A DNA stretch of 64,000 nucleotides, taken from NCBI RefSeq assembly GCF_001280305.1, contig NZ_CP012623.1, forward strand, positions 3,410,001 to 3,474,000, written 5' to 3'. A program made the translations under genes and the position numbers. The notes below the pieces were generated by a model that searched no databases, was not told where the DNA came from, and saw only the letters and a list, made by a program, of their open reading frames with translations. Shown here piece by piece: positions 33,880-42,306 of this stretch; positions within the stretch are counted from its first letter, which is position 1; each line of letters opens with the position of its first letter. The DNA is from Hymenobacter sp. DG25A. GTDB taxonomy: Bacteria; Bacteroidota; Bacteroidia; Cytophagales; Hymenobacteraceae.

Positions 33880-35405
33880 TACCGGACGTGCTGATTTATC
33901 TGCTGAAGGCCAACGCGGCCTTGCTGCTTTTGCTGGGCCTGTATTATGCGCTGCTGCGCCGGCTCACGTTCCATCAGCTCAACCGGGTGTATCTGCTGGG
34001 CGCGGGCGTGTTTTCCCTGCTGTATCCGCTGATAGATGTATCGGCACTGCTGGTGCGGCCAGTGCAGCTGGGCGCGGTTGTACTGCCGGAATGGGCCATG
34101 CGCGTTGTCTCCGCGCCGGCGGCTCCCACTGCGCCTGATTATGGGCTCTGGCTGCTGGGGGTATACTGGGCGGGCGTAGGCTTCATGCTGTTGCGCCTGC
34201 TGCTACAGGGCGCTTCCCTGGCCGGCGTGCACCGGGCTTCGCGCCCGGCCATGGCGGCCGGGGTGCCCTTCCGCCAGGTGGCCGCCGAGGTGAATCCGTT
34301 TTCCTTCTGGCAGACGATTTATCTGAACCCGGAACAGCACGGCGCTGCAGAGCTCCCGGCTATTCTGCTGCACGAGCAGGTGCATGTGCACCAGTGGCAT
34401 ACGCTGGATGTGCTGCTGGCCCACCTACAGCGAATTATGGGCTGGTTTAGCCCCGGCACGTGGCTGCTGCTGCGGGCCGTGCAGGAAAACCTGGAGTTCA
34501 TCACGGACGAGGAGGTGCTGCGCGCCGGCCGCCTCGATGCCAGACAATATCAATACAGCCTCGTGCGGCTTAGCACCCTGGCGCCGGGCCCAGCGCTGGT
34601 AACTCCCTTCTCCTTTATCACTCTAAAAAACCGCATTCGTATGATGAATTCCCATGCTTCTTCCCGCAAACAAACTGCCCGCTACCTGCTGATACTGCCC
34701 TTAGCGCTGGGCCTGCTGAGCTTCTCGGCGCCGGAGGCGGCTTCCGCCATGCTCACGCCAAAGGCTGCCGTAGCACCCGCTGGCGAGGAGGTTGAAAAGG
34801 CCACTACTATCAGCGCCCTACCCCCGGCGGCGCTGGCGCACATCGTAAAGGAATATCCCGGTTACCGGCTGATTGGGGTATCGGAGCTGCGCGCTGCCGA
34901 TGGCAGCAACCTGCGCTATAAGGCTGAAATTGCCATTGGTCGTCGCCCCAAGCAGGTGGTCTTTACAGAGAAGGGCGAGCCGGTAGCCGCGGTGGCGGCA
35001 GCTGAGCCATTGTTTTACGTGGATGGCCAGCTCATGCCCAAGAGCGAGGTAGATAAGCTGGATCCTAACTCGATTGAATCGATGAAGGTGCTGAAAGGCG
35101 AAGACGCCCGCAAAGTTTTCGGCGACCAGGTGGTGGATGGGGTAGTTGTCATTACCACCAAAGCCAATGTCAATTCCAGCGCCGTACGGGCCTTTAACCG
35201 AAAGGTAGAAGCCGCCGCCCCGCCGAAAAAAACCGATATGAGCAAGGCCCTGATTCTGCTGAACGGGAAGGAAATAACCGAAGCAGAAATGAAGCAGATT
35301 CCATCGTCCACCATTAAGGAGGTGCGGATTGTGAATGATGCCGACGCTGAGAAGCAGTATGGCGCCAAAGGCAAGAATGGCGTCATTATCGTGACTACGA
35401 AGTAG
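33876..35405 (+). CDS. M56 (BlaR1-like) membrane metallopeptidase with TonB-plug-like tail repeats
   Basis: A 509-residue membrane protein. The N-terminal half has four hydrophobic helices (about residues 8-25, 38-55, 87-110 and, after the protease, 263-280) and the zinc motif LLHEQVHVHQWHTLD with a later Glu in ENLEFITDEEV. After the last helix a periplasmic region contains two copies of a TonB-receptor-plug-like module: YVDGQLMPKSEVDKLDPNSI to VVDGVVVITTK, and LLNGKEITEAEMKQIP to GKNGVIIVTTK. BlaR1 instead has a penicillin-binding domain here, so the sensed signal is expected to differ. It overlaps the repressor gene by four bases. Confidence 0.92.
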   Translation: MIPDVLIYLLKANAALLLLLGLYYALLRRLTFHQLNRVYLLGAGVFSLLYPLIDVSALLVRPVQLGAVVLPEWAMRVVSAPAAPTAPDYGLWLLGVYWAGVGFMLLRLLLQGASLAGVHRASRPAMAAGVPFRQVAAEVNPFSFWQTIYLNPEQHGAAELPAILLHEQVHVHQWHTLDVLLAHLQRIMGWFSPGTWLLLRAVQENLEFITDEEVLRAGRLDARQYQYSLVRLSTLAPGPALVTPFSFITLKNRIRMMNSHASSRKQTARYLLILPLALGLLSFSAPEAASAMLTPKAAVAPAGEEVEKATTISALPPAALAHIVKEYPGYRLIGVSELRAADGSNLRYKAEIAIGRRPKQVVFTEKGEPVAAVAAAEPLFYVDGQLMPKSEVDKLDPNSIESMKVLKGEDARKVFGDQVVDGVVVITTKANVNSSAVRAFNRKVEAAAPPKKTDMSKALILLNGKEITEAEMKQIPSSTIKEVRIVNDADAEKQYGAKGKNGVIIVTTK

Positions 35406-35425
35406 CGGCATAAATACTAATGTGC

Positions 35426-35462
35426 AAAAAGCCCTCTGTCAGCTATTGACAGAGGGCTTTTT
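35426..35462. terminator. Bidirectional terminator
   Basis: AAAAAGCCCTCTGTC pairs with GACAGAGGGCTTTTT around a 7-base loop, between the M56 gene and the convergent VOC gene. Confidence 0.92.
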
Positions 35463-35502
35463 GGTGGTTGATATCTGCAGTGCCGGCTTCTTGAGCCCGG
35501 AA

Positions 35503-35865
35503 TTACTGCGGCAGCGCGAAATGCGGGTTCTGAATTACGCCCAATAGATTGGCAAACGGGTCCTGCACGGTGCCCAGCAGAATGCCACCGCCTACATCGT
35601 GCACGTCTTCGTGGGGGTGGGCGCCCAACTCTATTAGCCGGGCAAAGGCCGCGGCGGCATCGGGCACGCCCCAGTAGGCTATGGGGCCGGCCTGCCCGGC
35701 TACGGGGGCATCGGGCACCAAGCCCAGTTCATAGCCGCCCACGTTGAAGCCAACATAAAACGGCTCATCAAAATAGGGTTCCTGCCCCAGGGCGGCGCTG
35801 TACCACGCTTTGGCCTTCGTCAGATTACCGACCGGATAAACTACCGTGCGTAAGCCTTCAAACAT
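35503..35865 (-). CDS. VOC (glyoxalase/bleomycin-resistance fold) family protein
   Basis: A 120-residue single VOC module pair: LRTVVYPVGNLTKAKAWYSA in the first repeat, GFNVGGYELGLVPD, then VPDAAAAFARLIELGAHPHE and GTVQDPFANLLGVIQNPHF in the second. Metal-binding or substrate residues cannot be fixed, since the first-repeat His is replaced (Val-Tyr-Pro), so an enzymatic role is uncertain. It begins at the ATG 35863-35865 and converges on the M56 gene. Confidence 0.8.
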   Translation of the reverse strand: MFEGLRTVVYPVGNLTKAKAWYSAALGQEPYFDEPFYVGFNVGGYELGLVPDAPVAGQAGPIAYWGVPDAAAAFARLIELGAHPHEDVHDVGGGILLGTVQDPFANLLGVIQNPHFALPQ

Positions 35866-36385
35866 AGAAGAAGAGAATTAAGGTGAGTAAGGCAGAAATG
35901 TACCGGGTTTTTCTGTCTCAGCTGCCAGGCCGGGCCAGCCCCTGCTGCAGCCCGCGCTTGTAGGCCACCTAATTAACGGCTTGCGGGGAGTAGGGTGGCT
36001 AACCCGACGTAAGGGCGCCAGCTACGGAGCCTTGCACCAGGTGAAAAACAGCCTACACCTGCCGGCTGTAACACGCGGAGTGGCAGGGGAAAATGAACCG
36101 TAAAGCATTGTACCAAAACAATAAGATAGGAGAGAAAAAAGAGGCAGAAAATGAGGTGATTTTTAACCGATTGGATAGAAGTAAGAAAAGCGAATACTTT
36201 TCCAATGGCGAAATTTCGCATTTTACATAAATTTCATTTTCATTATATTATTGATAGTTAATACTTTAAATGATTTTATGCTTATAAAGTTCTATCCATA
36301 TTGGCCATAATTCTATTGCACTTGCGGGGTAGAGATTTCCTAGTATTGTTCCACAAACCTCTCTTACAAACCAACCCCCCATTTC
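35866..36385. other. Intergenic region upstream of the amylase gene, with an AT-rich box
   Basis: No gene is supported here. It holds a perfect 12-base palindrome GCGAAATTTCGC at 36208-36219 and a strongly AT-rich stretch from about 36220 to 36330. Within this, 36247-36268 matches 38390-38411 (upstream of the secreted protein at 38527) at 21 of 22 positions, ending GTTAATACTTTA. This probably marks the amylase control region; the sigma-54-like element that follows the box at 38418 is not seen here. Confidence 0.6.
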
Positions 36386-38209
36386 ATGAGAAAATTGCTA
36401 GCGGCCGCCCTTCTGGGGCTGTCTGCCACAGGCAGTCTTTTGTCATCCTGTAACAAGGATGCCGTCCAGCCGGGTGCTTCGCCCACCATGGCTGTTACCC
36501 CCCAAACGCAAAGCGCGGTAGTCGCGAATGGCGTGATGATGCAGGGCTTCTACTGGGACGTGCCCACCACCACCGCGGCCGGCACGTGGTGGCAAAACCT
36601 GGGCGCCAAAGCGCAGGAGCTCAGTGACGCCGGTATTACGGCCATGTGGCTGCCGCCCGCCTACAAAGGCTCCGGCGCGCTGGACGTGGGCTACGGCGTG
36701 TATGACCGCTACGACCTGGGCGAGTTCAACCAGAAAGGTACCGTAGCCACGCGCTACGGCACACTCAGCCAGCTCCAGGCAGCCATAACTTCCCTGCACG
36801 GCAAAGGCATTCAGGTATATGAGGATATGGTGATGAACCACCTGACCTCCGCCGATGCCTAGGAGCAGTTCAACATTGGGGGCGTGAACTACAATGTGTA
36901 CACCAGCTTCACGTATCCGGGCCGCGGCAACACGTACAGCAGCTACAAGTGGCACTACTACAATTTTAACGGCACGCAGCAGGCGCCCAACAACGGCTGG
37001 TACCAGTGGAATGCCTGGGACTTTCAGCCCTACGCCAACAACGACGCCTACGATAACCTGCTGGGCTCCGAAATCCGCTATGCCGATGTAAACCAGCGCA
37101 CCGAGACCAAGAACTGGGGCAACTGGATTACCACCAAGCTCAACCTGGACGGGTACCGCCTGGATGCCACCAAGCACATCCAGACGTCGTTTGTGAATGA
37201 GTGGCTGGACGCCGTGAAAGGCACCAGCGGCCGCTTTGCCGTGAGCGAAGCCTGGTTCCGCAACCTCACCGACCTGAACAACTACGCCGCAGCTACCGGC
37301 GGGCGCACCAGCCTCTTCGACGTGCCCCTGCACTATACCTTTCAGGATATGAGCAACGGCAACGGCACCTGGGATATGCGGGGCCTGCAGTTTGCCGGCT
37401 TCACCGAGGCCAATGGCCCCCTGTCCGTATCCTTCGTGGATAACCACGATACCGACCAGCAGGGCGGGGCCCTGTACTCGCCGGTTGTCAACCTCAAGAT
37501 GCTGGCCTACGCCTACATCCTGACCCGCGAGAAAGGGTATCCCTGCGTGTTCTACCGCGACTATTACGAGTACGGCCTGGGTGCCCAGATCAAGAAGCTT
37601 ATGGGTATTCGGAAAGCCAACGGCTACGGCGCAGGCTTTGAGTACACCAGTGTAGATGATGCCGATGTATATGCCTACTCCCGTGCCGGCGACGCCACGC
37701 ACGCCGGTCTGCTACTCCTGCTGAACGACGGCAGCTCGGCCCGCAGCAAAGGCATTACCACGCCCTTCAAGAGTACCACGCTCACGGATAAAACCGGCAA
37801 CAATACCAGCACCATCAGCACCGATGCCAATGGCTACGGCGTATTCCCGGTGAATGCCCGCAGCTACTCCGTATGGGTGCCGGGCACGGGCACTACCACG
37901 CCGCCGCCCACTTCCACCACCACGGCCGTTACCTTCAATGTCACCTACAGCAATACCGTTTCGGGGCAGGATGTGTACGTAGTAGGCAGCACGGCCCAGC
38001 TGGGTAGCTGGAACGCGGCCAGCGCCATTAAGCTGAGCGGTGCAGCCTATCCCAAGTGGAGCGGCACCGTGAACCTGACCAGCGGCACGGCTGTGCAATA
38101 CAAATACATTCGCAAAGACGGCGCCGGCAACGTGCTCTGGGAAGGCGGCGCCAACCGCGCCTTTACGCCCTCGGGCACCAGCCTGACCCGCACCGATACC
38201 TGGCAATAG
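36386..38209 (+). pseudogene. Alpha-amylase (GH13, CBM20) gene interrupted by one in-frame amber codon
   Basis: A lipoprotein amylase reading frame (lipobox LLSSC) of 607 codons, interrupted only by TAG at 36860-36862, which follows NHLTSADA; the same frame resumes with EQFNIGGVNYNVY and continues unbroken to 38209. GH13 region I (YEDMVMNH) precedes the stop; region II GYRLDATKH (nucleophile Asp), region III VSEAW (acid Glu) and region IV FVDNHDT lie after it. The C-terminus is a CBM20 starch-binding module starting near VTFNVTYSNTVSGQD. A truncated product would lack all three catalytic acids. The lack of any other damage suggests a recent mutation (CAG or AAG to TAG), a sequencing error or readthrough. 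Restart at the GTG near 36884 would give no signal peptide. Confidence 0.88.
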
Positions 38210-38250
38210 CCCACCAGCTGCGCCCCGGCGCTCCTGCTCTTACAAACTGC

Positions 38251-38280
38251 AAAAGGCCGACTGAAACAGTCGGCCTTTTT
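38251..38280 (+). terminator. Intrinsic terminator of the amylase gene
   Basis: AAAAGGCCGACTG pairs with CAGTCGGCCTTTT around a 3-base loop, ending in T5. It lies 42 bases after the amylase stop. Confidence 0.92.
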
Positions 38281-38389
38281 GCGTGCCGGGCCCGGGCTGC
38301 GGGCGTAGCCGCCGCGCTGTGCGTGAGCGGACACCGTGCCCAAATCCGGACAATTTTTGCAATGCAAGGCAGATGTATTTTATATATAA

Positions 38390-38433
38390 ATTATTGATTG
38401 TTAATACTTTATTGAAATGGCACGGGGCTTGGC
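38390..38433 (+). promoter_or_regulatory. Sigma-54-like promoter with AT-box, upstream of the secreted protein gene
   Basis: TGGCACGGGGCTTGGC at 38418-38433 matches the -24/-12 consensus TGGCACG-N4-TTGCW at every conserved position except one (GG for GC at -12). Just upstream, 38387-38399 fits the IHF consensus on the minus strand, and 38390-38411 matches the AT-box before the amylase. A near-identical element lies at 46428-46443. The downstream start is at 38527, giving a leader of about 80 bases. Confidence 0.65.
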
Positions 38434-38526
38434 TACTCCTATACCGGGTGGCAGGAGAGTTGTTCGAAACCGCACACCGCTCCTCCGCTTAGTACCGCTC
38501 TGTTCCACTCTTTTCATCCTACTGCT

Positions 38527-38988
38527 ATGAAACGCTTTGCCCCCGCTCTCTTTTCCTCCCGTGCCACTTCGCTGGCTTCCTCGGTTCGTCGGCATCTGGG
38601 CCGCTTCACCTTTGCGGGCCTGCTGGCTTTGGGTATGGCCGGCGCCGCCCAGGCCCAGCAGGTTGCACCGGTATCCATTGAAAGCCCCGATGCGGAAAGC
38701 ATTCGGGTGCGCATTGCCAACCCCACCGGCCAGCCCGGCCGCCTTCAGGTAATGCGCCTCCGCACTGGGCGGGTGTTGTTTGAAGAAGCCTACTCATCGG
38801 CCACCTACGGGCACCGCTTCAACTTCCGCCAGCTGCCCGCCGGCCGCTACGCCCTGCTCATGAACGTAGGCGCCCGGGCCTTCCGCTACACCCTGGAAGT
38901 GCAGCCCGATGCCCACCGGCAGTCGGTGGTGGTGCGCCAGGTGAAAGCCCGGCTGCCCCGGCTGGCCCTGGCATCGTCGGGGCTGTAA
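38527..38988 (+). CDS. Small secreted protein with unusually long n-region (paralogous family of three)
   Basis: A 153-residue predicted secreted protein. The signal peptide is odd: a positively charged, Ser-rich n-region of about 28 residues, including RATSLASSVRRHLGRF, precedes the hydrophobic core TFAGLLALGMAGAAQA. This n-region resembles the complete 31-residue proteins encoded at 46543 and 46697 (SLSAAARRRLGRF). The mature domain is a small beta-sandwich-like fold: RVRIANPTGQPGRLQVMRLR, FNFRQLPAGRYALLMNVG and FRYTLEVQPD, clearly related to the proteins at 43461-43862 and 45654-46058. No function is known; surface or periplasmic location is inferred. A sigma-54-like promoter lies about 95 bases upstream. 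Confidence 0.78.
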   Translation: MKRFAPALFSSRATSLASSVRRHLGRFTFAGLLALGMAGAAQAQQVAPVSIESPDAESIRVRIANPTGQPGRLQVMRLRTGRVLFEEAYSSATYGHRFNFRQLPAGRYALLMNVGARAFRYTLEVQPDAHRQSVVVRQVKARLPRLALASSGL

Positions 38989-39176
38989 GGGCGCGCCAGG
39001 CGGCGGAAATCAGCAGGTCCGGGGCTGCCATTTAGTGGTCCCGGGCCTGCCGGTTTTACGGGTAGCTGAGAAGCCGCCGGCTAAGCACCCCTTTCCCGGC
39101 GGCATGCGTAGGAAAGCAATTCGCCCGTTAGCTGGTTCTGAAATAGAGCCGGTCGTTTTCGGCTTGCTGTTCCTCT

Positions 39177-40814
39177 ATGCCTGCTTCGCTTCCTTCCTCC
39201 GTTGACGCTCCCAAAGCCACGCTCTGGACGCCCTTCGCCTATTCCTTGTTTCGGGCCATCTGGATTGCCTCCGTGGTGTCCAACATCGGCACCTGGATGC
39301 AGAATGTGGCAGGCGTGTGGCTGGTGACTACCCTTACTACCTCGGCGCTGCTGGTGGCCCTCATGCAAACCGCCACCAGCCTGCCCTCCTTCCTGCTAAG
39401 CCTGCCCGCCGGCGCCATGGGCGACCTGATTGACCGGCGCAAGCTGCTGCTCTTCACTCAGGGCTTTATGGCGGTGGTGGCGCTGTGGCTGGGCACGCTG
39501 GCACTTATGGGTGAAATATCAGCGCTGGGCGTGCTGGGCTTCACATTTCTGCTGGGCATTGGGGCTGCTCTGAATGGCCCCATCTGGCAAACAGTCACCA
39601 TTGAGCTGGTACCGCGGCAGGCGCTGCCCTTTGCCATTACCCTGAACGGCGTCAGCAACAACATTGCCCGGGCCGTGGGGCCGGCCATTGGCGGGGCCAT
39701 TATTGCCTACTACTCGCCGGGGTGGGTGTTTCTGCTGAACGGGCTGTCGTTTCTGGGAACCTGGGCCGTAGTGTATAGCTGGAAGCGCAACCCCGAGGTA
39801 GCCACCGGCCCGGCCGAGAACTTTACGGGTGCGCTGCGGGCCGGGCTGCGCTACGTGCAGTACTCGCCGGCTATTTATGCCGTGCTGGTGCGCACGTTTG
39901 CCTTTTCCTTTGGGGCCAGTGCCATGTGGGCGCTGCTCTCGGTGGTGGTGGCGCGCCGCCTGCACCTCAGCTCGGGGCACTACGGTATTATGCTTTCCTG
40001 GCTGGGAGCGGGGGCCGTGGCCGGGGCTTTTCTGATGGGCCGCGCGGGGCACCGGCTCAACTTCAACCAACGGGTGCTGCTGGGTACCCTGGTGTTTGTG
40101 GGTACCAACGTGGCGCTGGCCCTGCTTACCTCGGTGTACCTGCTGTATCCGGTGATGTTTATTTCCGGCATTGCCTGGCTGATGGTGATGACCAGCTTCA
40201 GCACCACCGTGCAACTGCACGTGCCCAAGTGGGTGCAGGCGCGGGTAGTCAGTGTGTACATGCTGCTGTTTCAGGCGGGGCTGGCGCTGGGCAGCGTGGT
40301 CTGGGGCGAGCTGGCCGACCGCACCAGCCTGGAGCTTTCCCTGCTGCTCACGGCTGCCTGGATGCTGGTGAGCATGCTGCTGGCGCTGCCCTTCCCCATG
40401 CGCTCGGCCGAGGGGCTGGACCTGGCCCCCGCCGAGCACTGGCCCGACCCCGAAGTGCAGGGCGACATTGACCCCGACGATGGCCCCGTGGTAGTAATGA
40501 TAGAATACCATGTGCCGGCCGCCAGCTGGCCCGCCTTCCGGCAGGCCGCAACCCACCTCACCCGCCTGCGCCTGCGCGACGGCGCCCTGCGGGCCGGGTT
40601 ATTTGCCGATGTAGCCCAGCCCGAAAAGATTACCGAGTTCTTTTACGTGGCTACCTGGGGCGAGCATGAACGCCAGCACCACCGCTTCACCCGCGAGGAC
40701 GTGGCCGTAGAAGCCCAGGTTCGCCAGTTCCATACCGGTCCGCAGCCGCCCCGCGTCACGCACTTCCTGGCTTTCCCCAAAACTATAAATGTAGAAGTGG
40801 CTACTTCGGTGTAG
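39177..40814 (+). CDS. MFS transporter (MFS_3/EntS-like) with C-terminal dimeric-barrel-like domain
   Basis: A 545-residue protein. Residues about 15-410 form a twelve-helix MFS unit: PFAYSLFRAIWIASVVSNIG at helix 1, GAMGDLIDRRKLLLFTQG with the motif A pattern, and LNGVSNNIARAVGPAIGGAI in helix 5, as in the MFS_3 family that includes enterobactin exporter EntS. A soluble tail of about 120 residues follows, beginning VVVMIEYHVPAASWPAFRQA and containing EFFYVATWGEHERQHHRFT, which resembles an ABM/dimeric alpha-beta-barrel domain. This fusion is recurrent in the family; its role is unknown. The transported compound cannot be named. Confidence 0.88.
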   Translation: MPASLPSSVDAPKATLWTPFAYSLFRAIWIASVVSNIGTWMQNVAGVWLVTTLTTSALLVALMQTATSLPSFLLSLPAGAMGDLIDRRKLLLFTQGFMAVVALWLGTLALMGEISALGVLGFTFLLGIGAALNGPIWQTVTIELVPRQALPFAITLNGVSNNIARAVGPAIGGAIIAYYSPGWVFLLNGLSFLGTWAVVYSWKRNPEVATGPAENFTGALRAGLRYVQYSPAIYAVLVRTFAFSFGASAMWALLSVVVARRLHLSSGHYGIMLSWLGAGAVAGAFLMGRAGHRLNFNQRVLLGTLVFVGTNVALALLTSVYLLYPVMFISGIAWLMVMTSFSTTVQLHVPKWVQARVVSVYMLLFQAGLALGSVVWGELADRTSLELSLLLTAAWMLVSMLLALPFPMRSAEGLDLAPAEHWPDPEVQGDIDPDDGPVVVMIEYHVPAASWPAFRQAATHLTRLRLRDGALRAGLFADVAQPEKITEFFYVATWGEHERQHHRFTREDVAVEAQVRQFHTGPQPPRVTHFLAFPKTINVEVATSV

Positions 40815-40915
40815 GGGATGGGCCGGTGGTGTTTAAGCTCGACGAAAAAACATCAAATAACACTATAATTCACAGTTTGGTTCAAAAAGCAGGGGCGAAA
40901 ACACACTTCCGGCAT

Positions 40916-40923
40916 TAACTTTG
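40916..40923 (+). promoter_or_regulatory. Bacteroidota-type -7 box
   Basis: TAACTTTG matches TAnnTTTG, 39 bases before the small secreted protein start at 40962. The -33 position lacks a TTG at proper spacing. Confidence 0.45.
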
Positions 40924-40961
40924 TGACAGGAAGATCAACAGGTCTTCTACTCCCTTTCTAT

Positions 40962-41297
40962 ATGCCCAAACTCCTGCTTATTCTGCTCTTGGCTTTTCTG
41001 ATGCTGGTAGAGCCGGGTCAGGTGGCGGCCGAGTCTGCCAGCGTTGCGCTGGCCGAAACGGCTCTGCTGTTAAGCCCTCCTAAAGTGCCGCGTCCCGTTT
41101 ACCGACGCTACAAAGGCAATAGCCGCAGCAAGAAAAAGCGCCTGGGCGTGTTCCGCCGCTGGGCTGCTTACCGCAAAGCCAAACGCAAGAACAAGGGCGC
41201 ACCAACCAGAAAAGCTGCTCCGGCCAAACGGGGTGTGATTCGGGTAGATGCCCCGGATATGAAGATGCCGGCGCCACCGCCTGCTCCCAAGCCTTAG
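40962..41297 (+). CDS. Small, very basic exported protein of unknown function
   Basis: A 111-residue protein with an N-terminal signal sequence (PKLLLILLLAFLMLVEPGQV, probable cleavage near VAAES) and a mature part dominated by lysine and arginine: RRYKGNSRSKKKRLGVFRRW and AYRKAKRKNKGAPTRKAAP, closing with a proline-rich tail APPPAPKP. No family is recognised. Such a composition would bind nucleic acid, polyphosphate or acidic polysaccharide, but this is only chemistry. The ATG at 40962 is preferred because it begins the signal directly; the upstream in-frame extension lies within the promoter region. Confidence 0.6.
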   Translation: MPKLLLILLLAFLMLVEPGQVAAESASVALAETALLLSPPKVPRPVYRRYKGNSRSKKKRLGVFRRWAAYRKAKRKNKGAPTRKAAPAKRGVIRVDAPDMKMPAPPPAPKP

Positions 41298-41317
41298 GCT
41301 TTACCACTGGTAGATAT

Positions 41318-41359
41318 AAAAAAGAGCCGCCCTTCCCTTGAGGAGGGGCGGCTCTTTTT
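41318..41359 (+). terminator. Intrinsic terminator
   Basis: AAAAAAGAGCCGCCC pairs with GGGCGGCTCTTTTT around a 13-base loop. It could serve both the upstream gene and the convergent gene at 41404. Confidence 0.9.
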
Positions 41360-41403
41360 ATGCGCCGGCCGGGATGGTACGCTGCTGGTAACCAGGTAGG
41401 GCT

Positions 41404-41682
41404 TTACTCTGCGGCCGGCCGTTGGGAGGCCAGCACGGTTTCGGCCATGGCTTTCAGGTCCAGGTCATCTACCAGTCCATCACAGAGCGTGAGGATAGAA
41501 AACAGGTAGCGCTTTAGCTGCGCCGGGTCGGGGTGCGGTTGGCGCAGAGCCGCCTGCACCAGGTGCAACGATAAATCGGCGAGGAGGAGCTGCCGGCGGG
41601 CACCGGGAGCAGCCTCCTGGAGCGCGGCAGTTTCCGTGAGGGCGTGGGCCTGGTGAACCAGTTGCAGAATAGGCTCGTGCAT
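41404..41682 (-). CDS. Small hypothetical protein
   Basis: A 92-residue, strongly helical, Leu/Ala/Gln-rich cytoplasmic protein beginning MHEPILQLVHQAHALTETAA, with a second helix AQLKRYLFSILTLCDGLVDD. No family is recognised. It is kept because it fills the space between two terminator-bounded units, starts with ATG and has normal codon use. The divergent gene at 41853 leaves about 170 bases for promoters. Confidence 0.5.
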   Translation of the reverse strand: MHEPILQLVHQAHALTETAALQEAAPGARRQLLLADLSLHLVQAALRQPHPDPAQLKRYLFSILTLCDGLVDDLDLKAMAETVLASQRPAAE

Positions 41683-41852
41683 GAGGAAAGAATAGTAATG
41701 GAGCCGGCAATTTTACCACCTGGCACCGGCTGTACCAAACCCTTTGTTCTGTTCCAGCCCAGCGGCAGCGCATACTGGTTTTGCCGGTGGTCCGCCGCCC
41801 GGTGTTTCAGGCAGTTGAAACCTTACCGGATTAGGTGATATTTTTGCCCTTC

Positions 41853-42284
41853 ATGAGCAAGCTGAAACCCGCCACTATCTATTTTGAGAATGCCGCCGGG
41901 CGCCTGCTGGAAGAGCCTGCTGGGTTTATGCGTACCATTTGGGGCAGCGGCCCCCGCCGGCCCGAAGATACCCGGGCTGTGTTTACGCACATGATGCTGG
42001 CCCTGCAGCGGCACGGCTGGAGCCGCATCCTGATTGATCAGCGCCCGATGCAGCCCTTCACGGCGGAGGAGCAAACCTGGATAACCCAGGAGTGGATGCC
42101 CCGGGCGGTGTCCGAGGGCGGCTACCGCCACGGCGCGGTCATCGTTTCGCCCAATGTTATGGTGCGCCTGGCCACCGCCTACATTACCACCCAGGTGCTG
42201 GGGCTGCCCCTGCAGTACCGCTCTTTCGAAACGGAGGCCGAGGCTCTGGCCTGGCTTCTGCAGCAGCCCGCCGCTCCGCAGTAG
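41853..42284 (+). CDS. Hypothetical protein, STAS/SpoIIAA-like pattern, paralogue of 19357
   Basis: A 143-residue cytoplasmic protein sharing the layout of the protein at 19357-19773: an early short strand, a helix with AVFTHMMLALQRHGW, a central strand RILIDQRPM in the place of WLLDARRR, a helix with ITQEWMPRAV, then HGAVIVSPNVMVRLATAYIT and a final helix EALAWLLQQP. Sequence similarity is weak, and the common fold is an inference. Function unknown. The ATG at 41853 is chosen over the GTG six codons upstream. Confidence 0.6.
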   Translation: MSKLKPATIYFENAAGRLLEEPAGFMRTIWGSGPRRPEDTRAVFTHMMLALQRHGWSRILIDQRPMQPFTAEEQTWITQEWMPRAVSEGGYRHGAVIVSPNVMVRLATAYITTQVLGLPLQYRSFETEAEALAWLLQQPAAPQ

Positions 42285-42306
42285 TAAGCTGACTGCCCTG
42301 GGCGGG

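Noticed and set aside
35973..36221. 82-codon minus-strand frame upstream of the amylase
   Set aside because: Its composition changes sharply along the length, it has no family features and it overlaps the AT-rich control region.
36300..36330. TTGGCC...TTGCA before the amylase as a sigma-54 promoter
   Set aside because: The distance between the GG and GC pairs is about four bases too long.
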